A stretch of 64,000 nucleotides of DNA from Salinivirgaceae bacterium (GCA_017645945.1 JAGCNL010000057.1:1-64000); one strand, 5' to 3'. Numbered from the stretch's first letter, positions 51,863 to 61,168 are shown. Numbers and translations are program-made. The notes: a model not told the origin generated them from the sequence alone.

Positions 51863-52996
51863 ATGAGATTTGCAGACATTATCGGGCAGGACGACATCAA
51901 GCGGCACCTGATTGGCACCGTGAAGGAGAACCGCATCAGCCATGCGCAGATGTTTCTCGGGCGTGAGGGCTACGGCACACTCCCGCTGGCCATCGCGTAT
52001 GCGCAATACATCAACTGCCAGCACCGCACTGACGATGACTCATGCGGCGAATGCCCCAGCTGTCGGCAGATTTCGCAACTGTCTTTCCCTGACCTGCATT
52101 TCGTTTTTCCCGTGCCGGCAACAGGCACATCCAAGGAGAAGCCCGTAAGCGACACTTTCTTCGGCAAATGGTCGGAGTTCATCCGACAGAACCCCTACGG
52201 AAGCTACCAGCAGTGGCTCGACTATGTGGAGGCGGGCAACTCGCAGGGGCTTATCCGCGTGGACGAGAGCAGCGAGATTATCCACAAGCTCACCATGAAG
52301 ACTTTCAACGCCGAGTATAAGATAATGATTATCTGGCTGCCCGAAAAGATGAACACCGACGCCTCGAACAAGCTGCTCAAGCTGATTGAGGAGCCCTATC
52401 CGAAAACGCTCTTTTTGCTGGTGGCAGAGAATTCGGAGAACATCATCTCAACTATCATATCACGCACGCAGCTTGTCCGCGTTCCGCGCATTGCCGATGC
52501 CGACCTCCGTGCCGGACTTCAGCGCACGAAAGGCCTGGGCAGCACCGATGCCGAAAAGATTTCACACATCAGCGAGGGCGATTTCAACAAGGCTCTCGAA
52601 TACAGCAGCCAGACAGCCGACTTGTCGCAAAACCTCGATATGTTTATCAAACTGATGCGCGTGAGCTACTCGTTCAAGGCCCCCGACATGATAGCACTGG
52701 CCGACGAGCTTGCCGCGCTGGGCCGCGAGAAGCAGAAGGCCTTCCTGACATACAGCGAGCGCATGATACGCGAGAACCTGATTATGAACCGCAACCTCAA
52801 CAGCCTTACCCGTTTCACTGACGACGAAGGCAACTTTGCGCAGAAATTCTCACGGTTCATCCATCCGCAAAACTCGGGGCTGATAATTGAAACCATCGAC
52901 AAGGCATTCTACCACATATCGCGCAATGCAAGCGCCAAAATCGTATTCATGGACACCATCATCACGCTGGCGCGATGCCTGCGGATGCCCGCCTAA
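51863..52996 (+). CDS. DNA polymerase III delta-prime-like clamp-loader subunit
   Basis: 377 residues from ATG 51863 (MRFADIIGQDDIKRHLIGTV); the frame opens at 51815 with 16 unrelated residues. It has the AAA+ clamp-loader layout: IGQDDIKRHL, a degenerate P-loop position (FLGREGYGTLPLAIAYAQYI, no GKT), a zinc-type cluster (C-x(10)-CGECPSC) and the sensor region PEKMNTDASNKLLKLIEEPY with ISRTQLVRVP. Loss of the P-loop is normal for the stator-like delta-prime subunit, which separates it from tau/gamma. A four-helix membrane protein gene follows 11 bases later. Confidence 0.9.
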   Translation: MRFADIIGQDDIKRHLIGTVKENRISHAQMFLGREGYGTLPLAIAYAQYINCQHRTDDDSCGECPSCRQISQLSFPDLHFVFPVPATGTSKEKPVSDTFFGKWSEFIRQNPYGSYQQWLDYVEAGNSQGLIRVDESSEIIHKLTMKTFNAEYKIMIIWLPEKMNTDASNKLLKLIEEPYPKTLFLLVAENSENIISTIISRTQLVRVPRIADADLRAGLQRTKGLGSTDAEKISHISEGDFNKALEYSSQTADLSQNLDMFIKLMRVSYSFKAPDMIALADELAALGREKQKAFLTYSERMIRENLIMNRNLNSLTRFTDDEGNFAQKFSRFIHPQNSGLIIETIDKAFYHISRNASAKIVFMDTIITLARCLRMPA

Positions 52997-53007
52997 CTCA
53001 TCAAACT

Positions 53008-53379
53008 ATGAAAAACCTTCTGAAATCACTCTCATGGATTCTGCTGATACCGTTCGTTCACGTCCTGACGGCATATTTATGGCCTGATTTTGTGAGAGTT
53101 GAGCTACCATACTTGCTGCTAATCTACGGCATTTTGTGCACTCTGACGGTGATTCATCTGTTTGTGGTCCGTGCTGTGGTGCGCCGCCACCGTGAGCAGG
53201 CGCCAATGATTGTGATGGCGCTTAACATGTTCAAAATGCTGCTGAGCGTCGTGCTGCTGTTTGTGGCGGTTGTTCCCTTCACGGGGAAAGACGCCGCCGT
53301 GGGCATCAATTTTGCAGTGGCCTATGTTTTCTTCCTCATTTTCGATTCGCAGATTGTGATTCTGATGATGAAGGAGTAA
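53008..53379 (+). CDS. Small four-helix membrane protein, unknown
   Basis: 123 residues from ATG 53008. Four hydrophobic helices are visible: residues of about 5-22, 32-52, 73-95 and 102-120, separated by short charged loops (VVRRHREQAPM). There is no signal peptide and no recognised motif. It resembles the small AtpI-like or DUF6168-like membrane proteins of Bacteroidetes in size and layout, but no atp genes are adjacent. It is probably co-transcribed with the delta-prime-like gene. Confidence 0.75.
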   Translation: MKNLLKSLSWILLIPFVHVLTAYLWPDFVRVELPYLLLIYGILCTLTVIHLFVVRAVVRRHREQAPMIVMALNMFKMLLSVVLLFVAVVPFTGKDAAVGINFAVAYVFFLIFDSQIVILMMKE

Positions 53380-53480
53380 CGGCAAACGATTGTTTATCAA
53401 CACTTTCCTCGTTTCGTTTTCTCGCCGCATCATTATCGGTGATTTCCATCTTTTACACTTTAGCAATCAGCATTTCAGCG

Positions 53481-53511
53481 TTTGCGTTTTCTGCTAAAAC
53501 ATTTAATTTTG
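53481..53511 (+). promoter_or_regulatory. lpxC/fabZ-lpxA promoter
   Basis: TTTG (53481-53484) and TAATTTTG (53504-53511) with a 19-base spacer are an exact Bacteroides-type match, 35 bases ahead of the ATG at 53547. Confidence 0.7.
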
Positions 53512-53546
53512 CACGATTTTTAAAGTGAATTATCCGCTTGCTGAAA

Positions 53547-54971
53547 ATGATTGAAAAGCAACAAACTATCAAGAACGAGGTTTCGATTGAAGGAACCGGA
53601 CTTCACACCGGGGCACACGTGAAAATGACTTTCAAACCCGCCCCCATCGACTACGGATATAAGTTTCAACGCATTGATTTAGAAGGAAAGCCAACTATTC
53701 CAGCGCTTGCCGAATATGTGATTGACACATCGCGCGGCACAACCATCGGCCGCGGCGACGCCCGCGTCTCAACCATCGAGCACGTGATGGCCGCCGTTTA
53801 CAGCCTCGGCATCGACAATATCCTTATCGAAATTGACGGACCTGAAACTCCGATTATGAGCGGCAGCTCAATCGAGTTCCTGAATGCTCTGAAAGAAGCA
53901 GGAATTGAGGAACAAGAGGCTGAGCGCCAATATTTTGAAGTGAAAGAGAACATCCGCTACGTGAACGCGGAGAAAGGCATCGAGATAATCGCTTATCCAG
54001 ACTCGAAATTCAGCATCGATGTGCTTATCGATTTCAACTCGAAAGTGCTTGGCCAACAATTTGCCAGCATCGACGACATCAGCGATTTTGAAAAGAACAT
54101 TGCCAACTGCCGCACGTTCGTCTTCGCACACGAGCTGGTTCCGCTTTTCAATATGAATCTGATTCGCGGCGGACAGCTCGACAATGCCATTGTGATTGTC
54201 GAGAACAAAATCTCACAAGAGGAGTTCGACCGCATTGCCGACTTCTGCAACAAGCCGCGCGTGAAAGCCCGCGAAGGAATCCTGAACGAAGACCTAAAAT
54301 ACGACAACGAACCGGCACGCCACAAACTGCTCGATATTATCGGCGACCTGGCCCTGACTGGAAAGATGATAAAAGGCAAGTTCATCGCCAAAAAACCTGG
54401 TCACTTTGCCAACACGGAGTTTGCAAAGCAGATTCGTCAGTGCATCAAATTTCAGCAGAAAAACGGCGTTGCTCCCATATTCCACCCCGACCAGAAACCA
54501 GTCTACGACATCAACGATATTATGAAGCTGCTGCCGCACCGTCCACCGTTCCTGCTTGTTGACAAGATTATGGAAATCAGCGACAATTCGGTGGTGGGCG
54601 TCAAATGCGTAACAATGAACGAGCCGTTCTTTGTGGGCCACTTCCCACAGGAACCCGTGATGCCAGGCGTGCTTCAGATTGAAGCCATGGCGCAGGTGGG
54701 CGGAATCCTGGTGCTGAAAGACCTTGAGAAGCCGCAGGAATGGTCGACTTACTTCCTGAAAATCGACAACGTGAAATTCAAGCACAAGGTTGTCCCGGGC
54801 GACACGCTCATCTTCAAACTCGAGTATCTGGCCCCCGTGCGCCGCGGAATATGCCACATGCGCGGACAGATGTTCATCGGCTCGAGCCTTGCAATGGAAG
54901 CCGAAATGATGGCACAGCTCGTGCACAACAAGACTGGCGAAGAGAATAACGAAACAAATACTGAAGAATAA
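53547..54971 (+). CDS. lpxC/fabZ: Bifunctional UDP-3-O-acyl-GlcNAc deacetylase / 3-hydroxyacyl-ACP dehydratase
   Basis: 474 residues from ATG 53547 (a TTG nine bases earlier is less likely). Residues 1 to about 310 are LpxC, with zinc ligands His79 (EHVMAAV), His259 and Asp263 (HKLLDIIGD). Residues of about 320-465 are FabZ, with LLPHRPPFLLVDKI and the catalytic HFPQEPVMPGVLQIEAMAQ. LpxC makes the committed step of lipid A synthesis, and FabZ dehydrates 3-hydroxyacyl-ACP, so the fusion joins two enzymes that compete for the same acyl precursor. This fusion is a known hallmark of Bacteroidetes. The stop overlaps the lpxA start by one base. Confidence 0.98.
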   Translation: MIEKQQTIKNEVSIEGTGLHTGAHVKMTFKPAPIDYGYKFQRIDLEGKPTIPALAEYVIDTSRGTTIGRGDARVSTIEHVMAAVYSLGIDNILIEIDGPETPIMSGSSIEFLNALKEAGIEEQEAERQYFEVKENIRYVNAEKGIEIIAYPDSKFSIDVLIDFNSKVLGQQFASIDDISDFEKNIANCRTFVFAHELVPLFNMNLIRGGQLDNAIVIVENKISQEEFDRIADFCNKPRVKAREGILNEDLKYDNEPARHKLLDIIGDLALTGKMIKGKFIAKKPGHFANTEFAKQIRQCIKFQQKNGVAPIFHPDQKPVYDINDIMKLLPHRPPFLLVDKIMEISDNSVVGVKCVTMNEPFFVGHFPQEPVMPGVLQIEAMAQVGGILVLKDLEKPQEWSTYFLKIDNVKFKHKVVPGDTLIFKLEYLAPVRRGICHMRGQMFIGSSLAMEAEMMAQLVHNKTGEENNETNTEE

Positions 54972-55756
54972 TGGAATACCAGATGTCAAAAATCCATCCG
55001 GATGCCAAAATCGGACAGAATGTCGAAATCGGACCTTTTGTAACCATCGATAAAGATGTTGTGATTGGCGACGGAACCAAGATAATGAGTGGGGCTGTCA
55101 TCCTTGAAGGCACACGCATCGGCAAAAACTGCCGCATCTTTCCGCACGCCGTGCTGGGCGCCGTGCCGCAGGACCTGAAATTCGTGGGTGAGTACACCAC
55201 TTGCGAGATTGGCGATAACAACACCATACGCGAGTTTGTGACCATCAACCGCGGAACCAATTCAACAGGCCGCACCATCATCGGCAACAACAACCTGCTG
55301 ATGGCCTACACCCACGTCGGCCACGACTGCATTTTGGGCAACAATCTGATTATCTCGAACGCCACACAGTTTGCCGGCGAAGTTCACGTTGATGATTTTG
55401 CTGTTATTGGCGGCGGCTCACTGATTCACCAGTTCACTCACATCGGCTCGTACATGATGCTGCAAGGCGGCACACGAGTAAGCAAGGACCTCCCTCCGTA
55501 TGTGATTGCCGGAGGCGAGCCTGCTTCGTACTTCGGATTGAATCTTGTCGGCCTTCGCCGCCGCGGATTCACAAACGAAACCATCAATGCCATTCACGAC
55601 GTCTATCGCATTATCTATCAAGGCGGAATGAACACATCGCAGGCTCTCGACACCATAATGGAAACTCTGCCGCAGAGTCCCGAGCGTGACTATATTGTTG
55701 ATTTTATCAAGAGCAGCCCGCGCGGAATTATTCCGAGCTGCACAAGAAGAAAATAG
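54971..55756 (+). CDS. lpxA: UDP-N-acetylglucosamine acyltransferase
   Basis: 261 residues, like E. coli (262). The left-handed beta-helix hexapeptide repeats are clear (IGPFVTIDKDVVIGDGTKIM). The catalytic histidine region is THVGHDC, with His118 at the place of E. coli His125. The C-terminal helical part includes GLNLVGLRRRGFTNETINAI. It adds the first 3-hydroxyacyl chain in lipid A synthesis. Start MEYQM overlaps the lpxC/fabZ stop (TAATG); MSKIHPDAKIG four residues later is an alternative. lpxD, usually next to these genes, is not here. Confidence 0.97.
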   Translation: MEYQMSKIHPDAKIGQNVEIGPFVTIDKDVVIGDGTKIMSGAVILEGTRIGKNCRIFPHAVLGAVPQDLKFVGEYTTCEIGDNNTIREFVTINRGTNSTGRTIIGNNNLLMAYTHVGHDCILGNNLIISNATQFAGEVHVDDFAVIGGGSLIHQFTHIGSYMMLQGGTRVSKDLPPYVIAGGEPASYFGLNLVGLRRRGFTNETINAIHDVYRIIYQGGMNTSQALDTIMETLPQSPERDYIVDFIKSSPRGIIPSCTRRK

Positions 55757-55779
55757 CTTAGAGGCTGATTTTATATCTA

Positions 55780-55811
55780 AAGTGGTTGCAGAGATGCAGC
55801 CACTTTTTTTG
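55780..55811. terminator. Bidirectional terminator between lpxA and the acyltransferase gene
   Basis: AAGTGGTTGCA / TGCAGCCACTT stem with a GAGA loop, then seven T residues on the plus strand and an A/T-rich tail on the other. Confidence 0.9.
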
Positions 55812-55828
55812 TCCGTATCTGATACCTT

Positions 55829-57019
55829 TTAGCGGTTTCCTGTCAGCAAACGGCAGATTGTTGGCAGATATTTGTTTATCAGCATGTAGATGCCCATGCA
55901 GGCTGCAATGGTAACAATTGGTACTGCAAAATAGAATGCAGTCATAACAAGTGCATTGTCGGGCAGATGCAGAACGGAAACCATCATTTTTCCGATATTT
56001 TGCATAATCAGCCCATGAAGGGCAAAAATGAAGAATACTGGCTTGACGAACAACGGATTTACCCTGGCTTTCCCGCTTTCAAGCAAACGAACGGCAACAA
56101 TCACTACAGTTATGATTCCCAACAAGATAACCACATCGCGCAAATACGGGTTTATGGCTAATCCTTTTGTCAGCGTATCGGCAATGAGAAACGGCAGATA
56201 AGCAAACGGTGCGAACTTCCATTTTCGCAGTTCGGCAACAAAATTCAGTTTGTTGATGCCGTAATAAGCGCCCCACGAGAAGAAAAAAAGTGCTCTGCTG
56301 AGTAGCGAGAAATAGCCGCCTGGCAAAACTATCGGAACAACCACAGCCCATAAGATGCCGACTAAAACCACAAACCACCCCCCCATCTTTTTGATTAGCT
56401 GAAAAATAACGGGTGTAAGAATGACTGCGGCCATCACCTCACGCACAAACCATAGCGGCGCGTCAATGGGGTAAGGCGTGTTGCGTGTCGGTGGTGCAGC
56501 CTGAACGAGTATGCTGTTGTCTTTATTATAAAATATATTCAGGATTCGCATGGGCGAAAGCTCGATGTCGGCATTTGCCGCTCCTGGAAGCACCGCCTGC
56601 AAAAAAGGTATTTTGTACATGGCAATCATCAAGGTCCCTATGACATTCCATAAAATGAAGGGAATGAGCAAAGTATTTACCCTTTTGCGGAGTTTTGCCT
56701 TGTATATACTTCCATCGAAATCAGTGCGATAAAAAAACAGATAGCCCGAAAACAGGAAAAACATTGGAACGGCCATCGACGGAAGCACCTCGCTGAAGAA
56801 ACGGATAAGGAGATAAAACCAATCGGGGTAGCTGACACAATAATTGACACCATGAGCCGACAACCCCATTTTCACCAGATTGAAATGGATGAAAACAACA
56901 CCCACAATCAGCGGAAACCGCAGAAAACTGATGGTTTTCGACTGTAGTTCGTCATCAGGCACAATCTGCTTCGCAGTCTCGCTTCCGGCTGTGTCAGCGC
57001 TTACGGACATCTCGTTCAA
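55829..57019 (-). CDS. Acyltransferase-3 family membrane protein
   Basis: 396 residues, with about ten hydrophobic helices after a 28-residue polar N-terminus. Family features are FLRFPLIVGVVFIHFN (R and H at the usual places in the first helix), SMAVPMFFLFSGYLFFY, and a conserved APLWFVREVMAAVIL. Such enzymes move acetyl or other acyl groups onto surface polysaccharides, lipids or peptidoglycan across the inner membrane. The acceptor cannot be inferred from the neighbours. It is 14 bases downstream of the ABC transporter gene on the same strand, which suggests co-transcription. Confidence 0.9.
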   Translation of the reverse strand: MNEMSVSADTAGSETAKQIVPDDELQSKTISFLRFPLIVGVVFIHFNLVKMGLSAHGVNYCVSYPDWFYLLIRFFSEVLPSMAVPMFFLFSGYLFFYRTDFDGSIYKAKLRKRVNTLLIPFILWNVIGTLMIAMYKIPFLQAVLPGAANADIELSPMRILNIFYNKDNSILVQAAPPTRNTPYPIDAPLWFVREVMAAVILTPVIFQLIKKMGGWFVVLVGILWAVVVPIVLPGGYFSLLSRALFFFSWGAYYGINKLNFVAELRKWKFAPFAYLPFLIADTLTKGLAINPYLRDVVILLGIITVVIVAVRLLESGKARVNPLFVKPVFFIFALHGLIMQNIGKMMVSVLHLPDNALVMTAFYFAVPIVTIAACMGIYMLINKYLPTICRLLTGNR

Positions 57020-57033
57020 AATTCACCGTGCTA

Positions 57034-60000
57034 TCAGCGACGCTTCGACAGTTTTGTAATCACCCAGCGCAGACCATCGCAAACGAGCAGCACGTATAGC
57101 GCGCCGCACATAATCCACATAACCAGAATGTTGAACCAGAAAGTGTCAATCTGCAGGCTGCCGATCTGCTTAAACGGCGCGTAGAAATGGGCGCGACCGC
57201 AACGGCTTTCGGGCTCCTTGTAGATTGGGTCCGACACTTGGATGAAATGGTCGCCCATGTCGTGAATCTTCTCAATATCAACTCGGTTCAGCACAAAGTT
57301 CGACAACGCCTCGTTTGTGTAGTTCTTCTTCAACTCCACAAGCGCCTTGTTGCCACCCAACTCCTCAGCCAAATTGCTGATTTCGCGGTCCAAAACCGAT
57401 ATGGCCTTGTTCTGCTTCTGCTGATAGAGTTTGGCCGTTTTCTCAAGAAAATCGCTCAGCTCCTCCTGCACATTGTCGTTATAATTTTCAGGCGTGAGCA
57501 GGTCGATGTCCTCAAACTGCTGCTTCGGCGTGCGGTCGTTGATTTTCGACACTTCGGTATGCAGAAGGCCGATAATCTGATTGCGTGTAGCCTCGTCGGC
57601 CGAAGCCAGTTTTGCAATCTTGTTGTTGAGCGCAGGAACCAGATACGAGCCAATGTAAGCTGCCTCGCTCTTCTTCTGCTCAATCAGGAAGAAGTTCTTC
57701 ATGTACTCGTTGTCACGATACTGCTTCACGGCCATCGCCTCGTACGCCCAGCGTGACGGCATCAGGTCGCCAATCGGGGGCACAACCTCGTATGAGCTGA
57801 TGGTCTTGTTCAGCTTGTCGAACTTCACCATTGTGCCGCTGAAAAGCAGCTGTGGCACTATCAGGAACGGAATCAGAATGTAGATGGTCACAACCGAATC
57901 GAGCGCAGCCGAAATGTTCAGTCCAATCATGTTCGAAACGCACGATGCGGAGAACAGTATCAGCCAGTGCGCCAGCGTCATTCCGTGAATTTCCATTATG
58001 GTGTTGCCGATGAGCACGAACGACAGCGTCTGGATGGCCGAAATGACAAACAAAACGGCAATCTTGCTGTTCAGGTAGCTCACGTGGCTCAGGTTCAGGA
58101 ACGACTCGCGCTTCAGCAGCTGACGGTCGCGGATAATCTCCTCTGCACTCACGGTCAAGCCGATGAAGATTGACACCACAACGCCCATAAACAGGTAGAT
58201 TGGCAGGTTCTCGTTGCCGCTGAACACAAAGATGTTCGGGTTTCCGCCCTCACCGGCGATATACTTGGTGAAGTATGCCAGAATGAGTGCCAAAACTGGT
58301 GCCTCAAGGAAGTTGATGAGCATATACTGGCGGTTGGCCAGCTTTGACAGAATGTTACGCTCACAGAAGATACGGAACTGCTTGAACATTCCAGGAATGC
58401 TGAAGTTGTTCTTCGGTAAATCCTGCTTTTCGGTGTCGAATTTTATCTTCGATTTCGAGTGCTCCTCATACATTTTTGCCCACTCCTCAGGCGTTGTCTT
58501 GCGTTTGTGAGTAGTGCGGCCGTACTCGTCAACCACCTTCGACTCCAGAATCTGAAGCACCTGCTCTGGGTTGATGTTACCGCAATGGTAACATTCACTC
58601 TCTGTGGCATTTACGTGGTTGCTCATGGTCTTGAAGTAAACCACCGAGTCAACAGGGTTGCCGTAGTAAACCAGATAGCCGCCCTTGTCCATAATGAGCA
58701 GCTTGTCGAACATTTTGAAGATGACCGACGATGGTTGGTGAATGTTGACAATCACCAACTTACCCTTCAGAGTCTGTTCCTTCAGAAGGTCCATCACCAT
58801 TTCAGAGTCCATCGACGAAAGTCCCGATGTAGGCTCATCGACAAACATCACAAGTGGCTCGCGGATAAGCTCCAGCGCAATGTTCAGACGCTTGCGCTGA
58901 CCACCACTGATGGTTTTGTTCAGCGGGTTGCCCACAACAAGGTCGGCGGTGGCTTTCAGGTCAAGGTCTTCAAGAACCTTGTTCACTGCCTCGTTAATCT
59001 GCTCCTCGGTGTACTCGCTGAAGCAGAGTTTGGCACTATAGTAAAGGTTTTGATATACAGTAAGTTCCTCTATCAAAAGGTCATCCTGCGGCACAAATCC
59101 GATAACGCCGTTCAGCATCTCCTTCTCAGTGTAGATGTTGTAGCCGTTGATAAGAATCTCGCCGCTCTGCGGTTGCAGATTGCCGTTGAGCACGTTGAGC
59201 AATGTCGATTTTCCAACACCTGAGCCGCCCATAATACCGATGAGCTCGCCGCCTTGCTCGCAGAAGTTGAAGTTGTGCAAGCCGTTCTTGCTGCCTTTGA
59301 AGCGGAATTCCACGTCTTTGGCCGTGAACACCACTTTCTCAGCGTTCATCGCATTGATGAACTTCGAAACAATGTCGCTGTAGTAGATTGAACCGATGCG
59401 CGGGCTGCGGATGGCCGAACCTTTAGGCAGCATGTAGGTGCGGTTGAGCATAATGCTGTGGCCGTTCAAGTAGAGGTCGGTCTCGCCCACGTAACGGAAG
59501 GCGTACGCATTGATTGACGGCAGGAACAGAATCATTACGCGGCCTTCCAAATCCTTGAAACGCAAATGTTTGACCTCGGCGTTTGGCGATTCGTTGTTCT
59601 TGTCGAGAATAAGTATGTTTTCCTTATGAGGAATATCGTCAATTTTCGGGTTGAGAGTGAAGGCGTAGCTGTTATAGTATTCATCTTCAGGAATATTGAA
59701 GATGTCAGAAACGGTCTTCACAAAGTCGAGCTCCTGCTCGGTGATATCAGAATCGAAGCAGATGAACTCAAGCAACTGCAGCAGCACCAGCAACTTCTGG
59801 TCCTGTTTCAGCTCGCCGTTAATCTGCTCGCAGATGCGCAGCACCTTCACCGAGTTGAGCGATGTACGTTTGCGCGACTGCTGTGTATCATCTTTCTTGA
59901 CGCCGCCGCCGCGTTCCTCAACGTAGCGGTCGAACAGAGCCAAGTACTCGTGTACCTGCTCCGAAGCCAGCATCAACTTCAAATATGATTCAACAATCGA

Positions 60001-60087
60001 GCGCGACTTTTGGTTCACGCCATCCTTGTTTGCAGTGGCAATGATGGCAAACAATTGCATCAACGCCTTTAAAATGGATTCACTCAT
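57034..60087 (-). CDS. ABCG-like fused ATPase-permease with TerB-like and FHA-like N-terminal extension
   Basis: 1017 residues. Residues 1-150 are helical and acidic, resembling a TerB-type domain (LMQLFAIIATANKDGVNQKS). Residues of about 175-240 resemble an FHA-like beta domain (YVGETDLYLNGHSIMLNRTY). The ATPase follows: Walker A GGSGVGKST at 287-295, signature ISGGQRKRLNIALEL, Walker B LVMFVDEPTSGLSS. The ABC2-type membrane part has about six helices (about 600-810), a long charged region with a coiled coil, and a last helix at the C-terminus. ATPase before membrane domain is the ABCG order. The substrate is unknown. An acyltransferase gene follows, which hints at envelope lipid or polysaccharide work. 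Confidence 0.88.
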   Translation of the reverse strand: MSESILKALMQLFAIIATANKDGVNQKSRSIVESYLKLMLASEQVHEYLALFDRYVEERGGGVKKDDTQQSRKRTSLNSVKVLRICEQINGELKQDQKLLVLLQLLEFICFDSDITEQELDFVKTVSDIFNIPEDEYYNSYAFTLNPKIDDIPHKENILILDKNNESPNAEVKHLRFKDLEGRVMILFLPSINAYAFRYVGETDLYLNGHSIMLNRTYMLPKGSAIRSPRIGSIYYSDIVSKFINAMNAEKVVFTAKDVEFRFKGSKNGLHNFNFCEQGGELIGIMGGSGVGKSTLLNVLNGNLQPQSGEILINGYNIYTEKEMLNGVIGFVPQDDLLIEELTVYQNLYYSAKLCFSEYTEEQINEAVNKVLEDLDLKATADLVVGNPLNKTISGGQRKRLNIALELIREPLVMFVDEPTSGLSSMDSEMVMDLLKEQTLKGKLVIVNIHQPSSVIFKMFDKLLIMDKGGYLVYYGNPVDSVVYFKTMSNHVNATESECYHCGNINPEQVLQILESKVVDEYGRTTHKRKTTPEEWAKMYEEHSKSKIKFDTEKQDLPKNNFSIPGMFKQFRIFCERNILSKLANRQYMLINFLEAPVLALILAYFTKYIAGEGGNPNIFVFSGNENLPIYLFMGVVVSIFIGLTVSAEEIIRDRQLLKRESFLNLSHVSYLNSKIAVLFVISAIQTLSFVLIGNTIMEIHGMTLAHWLILFSASCVSNMIGLNISAALDSVVTIYILIPFLIVPQLLFSGTMVKFDKLNKTISSYEVVPPIGDLMPSRWAYEAMAVKQYRDNEYMKNFFLIEQKKSEAAYIGSYLVPALNNKIAKLASADEATRNQIIGLLHTEVSKINDRTPKQQFEDIDLLTPENYNDNVQEELSDFLEKTAKLYQQKQNKAISVLDREISNLAEELGGNKALVELKKNYTNEALSNFVLNRVDIEKIHDMGDHFIQVSDPIYKEPESRCGRAHFYAPFKQIGSLQIDTFWFNILVMWIMCGALYVLLVCDGLRWVITKLSKRR

Positions 60088-60425
60088 AGAATAAGCCTAA
60101 TAAACAGCGTAAAAGAACAAAAAAAAGTGACAAGTTGCAAGTGGAGGTGTGTACATAATATTCGCAGAATTATGCCATTTGTGCCACTCACAATTCACCA
60201 TGCCATAATCTCAACTATTGATTAAGACAAACAGCTTTATCTTGGTTGAATTCAGCTAATTATGAAATGCTACTGAAAACTTTTTGCGAAAATGGTAAAA
60301 GTTTTCACTATACTGAAAACTTTTCACGAAAACAGCAAAAGTTTTCAGTAGGAATTTGTGATTAACACATTCTGCCTAAAAGTGAAGAGATAAAGATTAT
60401 TTATGTGAAATGCTCTAGATAATTA
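60088..60425. other. Intergenic gap upstream of the ABC transporter gene
   Basis: 338 bases without a gene between the PIN-toxin stop and the ABC start. The main content is the pair of 40-bp palindromes at 60271-60350. The 180 bases next to the ABC start show no consensus promoter that I can recognise. Confidence 0.6.
60271..60350. repeat. Two abutting 40-bp palindromes
   Basis: The unit at 60311-60350 has 14-base perfect arms, TACTGAAAACTTTT and AAAAGTTTTCAGTA, around a 12-base spacer. The unit at 60271-60310 is the same apart from one arm mismatch and a different spacer. Both arms are AT-rich and no T-tract follows, so it looks more like an operator or mobile repeat than a terminator. Confidence 0.9.
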
Positions 60426-60827
60426 TCAGAGATAATCCATCATTTTGTCAAGCCTGATGATTGACACTTTTGGAAAACCCATTTTAAGAAGAACATTGAA
60501 ATGATGGTCATCGGTTACGATGAAATGGGCATTGGCGGCCACGGCACAATCTACAAACTTGTTATCATCTAGGTCGATTTTGATGATGTTGAATTTGTAA
60601 TATGGTGTTACAAACAACGTGTAAGGGTTATTTACGATAACATCAATAGCCAACGAGGCAAAAGATGAGGTGGTTTTCTGCTCCAATATTTCAGCATATT
60701 CTGACAATATTTCGGTAGAAACACAAAGTTGGTTGCGTCCATCCAAAAAAGAACGCCACAATTCATGATATCGACTGCGATGAGCAATACACTGAATGAG
60801 CGAGTTAGTATCAAGAACAATGTTCAT
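60426..60827 (-). CDS. PIN-domain toxin (predicted RNase)
   Basis: 133 residues. The PIN fold acidic residues are visible: Asp6 in IVLDTNSLIQ, Glu43 or nearby in STEILSEYAEIL, Asp93/Asp97 in DLDDNKFVDCAVAANAHFIV, and TDDHHF. It matches the PIN family annotated as toxin component of putative type II systems. It follows the small gene at 60834-61055 by 6 bases. AT-rich compared with the ABC gene, consistent with a mobile module. Predicted action: metal-dependent RNA cleavage. Confidence 0.9.
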   Translation of the reverse strand: MNIVLDTNSLIQCIAHRSRYHELWRSFLDGRNQLCVSTEILSEYAEILEQKTTSSFASLAIDVIVNNPYTLFVTPYYKFNIIKIDLDDNKFVDCAVAANAHFIVTDDHHFNVLLKMGFPKVSIIRLDKMMDYL

Positions 60828-60833
60828 GACCGT

Positions 60834-61055
60834 TCAACGTTTGGCGTGCAAGTCTTCGTGGCGCAAGGCGTCAAGACGTTCCTGGTTTAGAATGCCTTCA
60901 TCCCAAAGTTTGTCGGCCTCTGCATCAAGACGGGCTTGAAAATGTTCAGTTAACACCGTTTGAACCTCACGGGCGTAGGCCTCGCTGTTGTTAAAAGAGA
61001 ACATTTTGAGCAAGTGCTGCTGAGTTGGTGTCAAAACTGCCGCTTCCATAATCAT
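60834..61055 (-). CDS. Antitoxin partner of the PIN toxin
   Basis: 73 residues (71 from the second ATG at 61049). The sequence is helical: LTPTQQHLLKMFSFNNSEAY, then a charged C-terminal half (RLDAEADKLWDEGILNQERL). It lies 6 bases upstream of the PIN gene in the antitoxin-first order. I do not recognise a named DNA-binding domain, so the antitoxin call rests on size, order and pairing. Confidence 0.75.
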   Translation of the reverse strand: MIMEAAVLTPTQQHLLKMFSFNNSEAYAREVQTVLTEHFQARLDAEADKLWDEGILNQERLDALRHEDLHAKR

Positions 61056-61112
61056 TTTTTTTAACGTTATAGTTCAACAATAATAGCGTTTTTTTATGAA
61101 TAATCACCACAA

Positions 61113-61147
61113 TAAAAAAAGAGCCACCCAAAGGGCAGCTCCTTTTA
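61113..61147 (-). terminator. Terminator of the 263-residue lipoprotein gene
   Basis: On the minus strand GAGCTGCCC pairs with GGGTGGCTC, followed by TTTTTTTATT, 22 bases after the stop codon. Confidence 0.85.
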
Positions 61148-61168
61148 TGTTTATTAATCGCTTACAGA

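Noticed and set aside
51863..52996. Defective delta-prime gene because the Walker A motif is missing
   Set aside because: Loss of the P-loop is normal in this subunit, so it is not evidence of decay.
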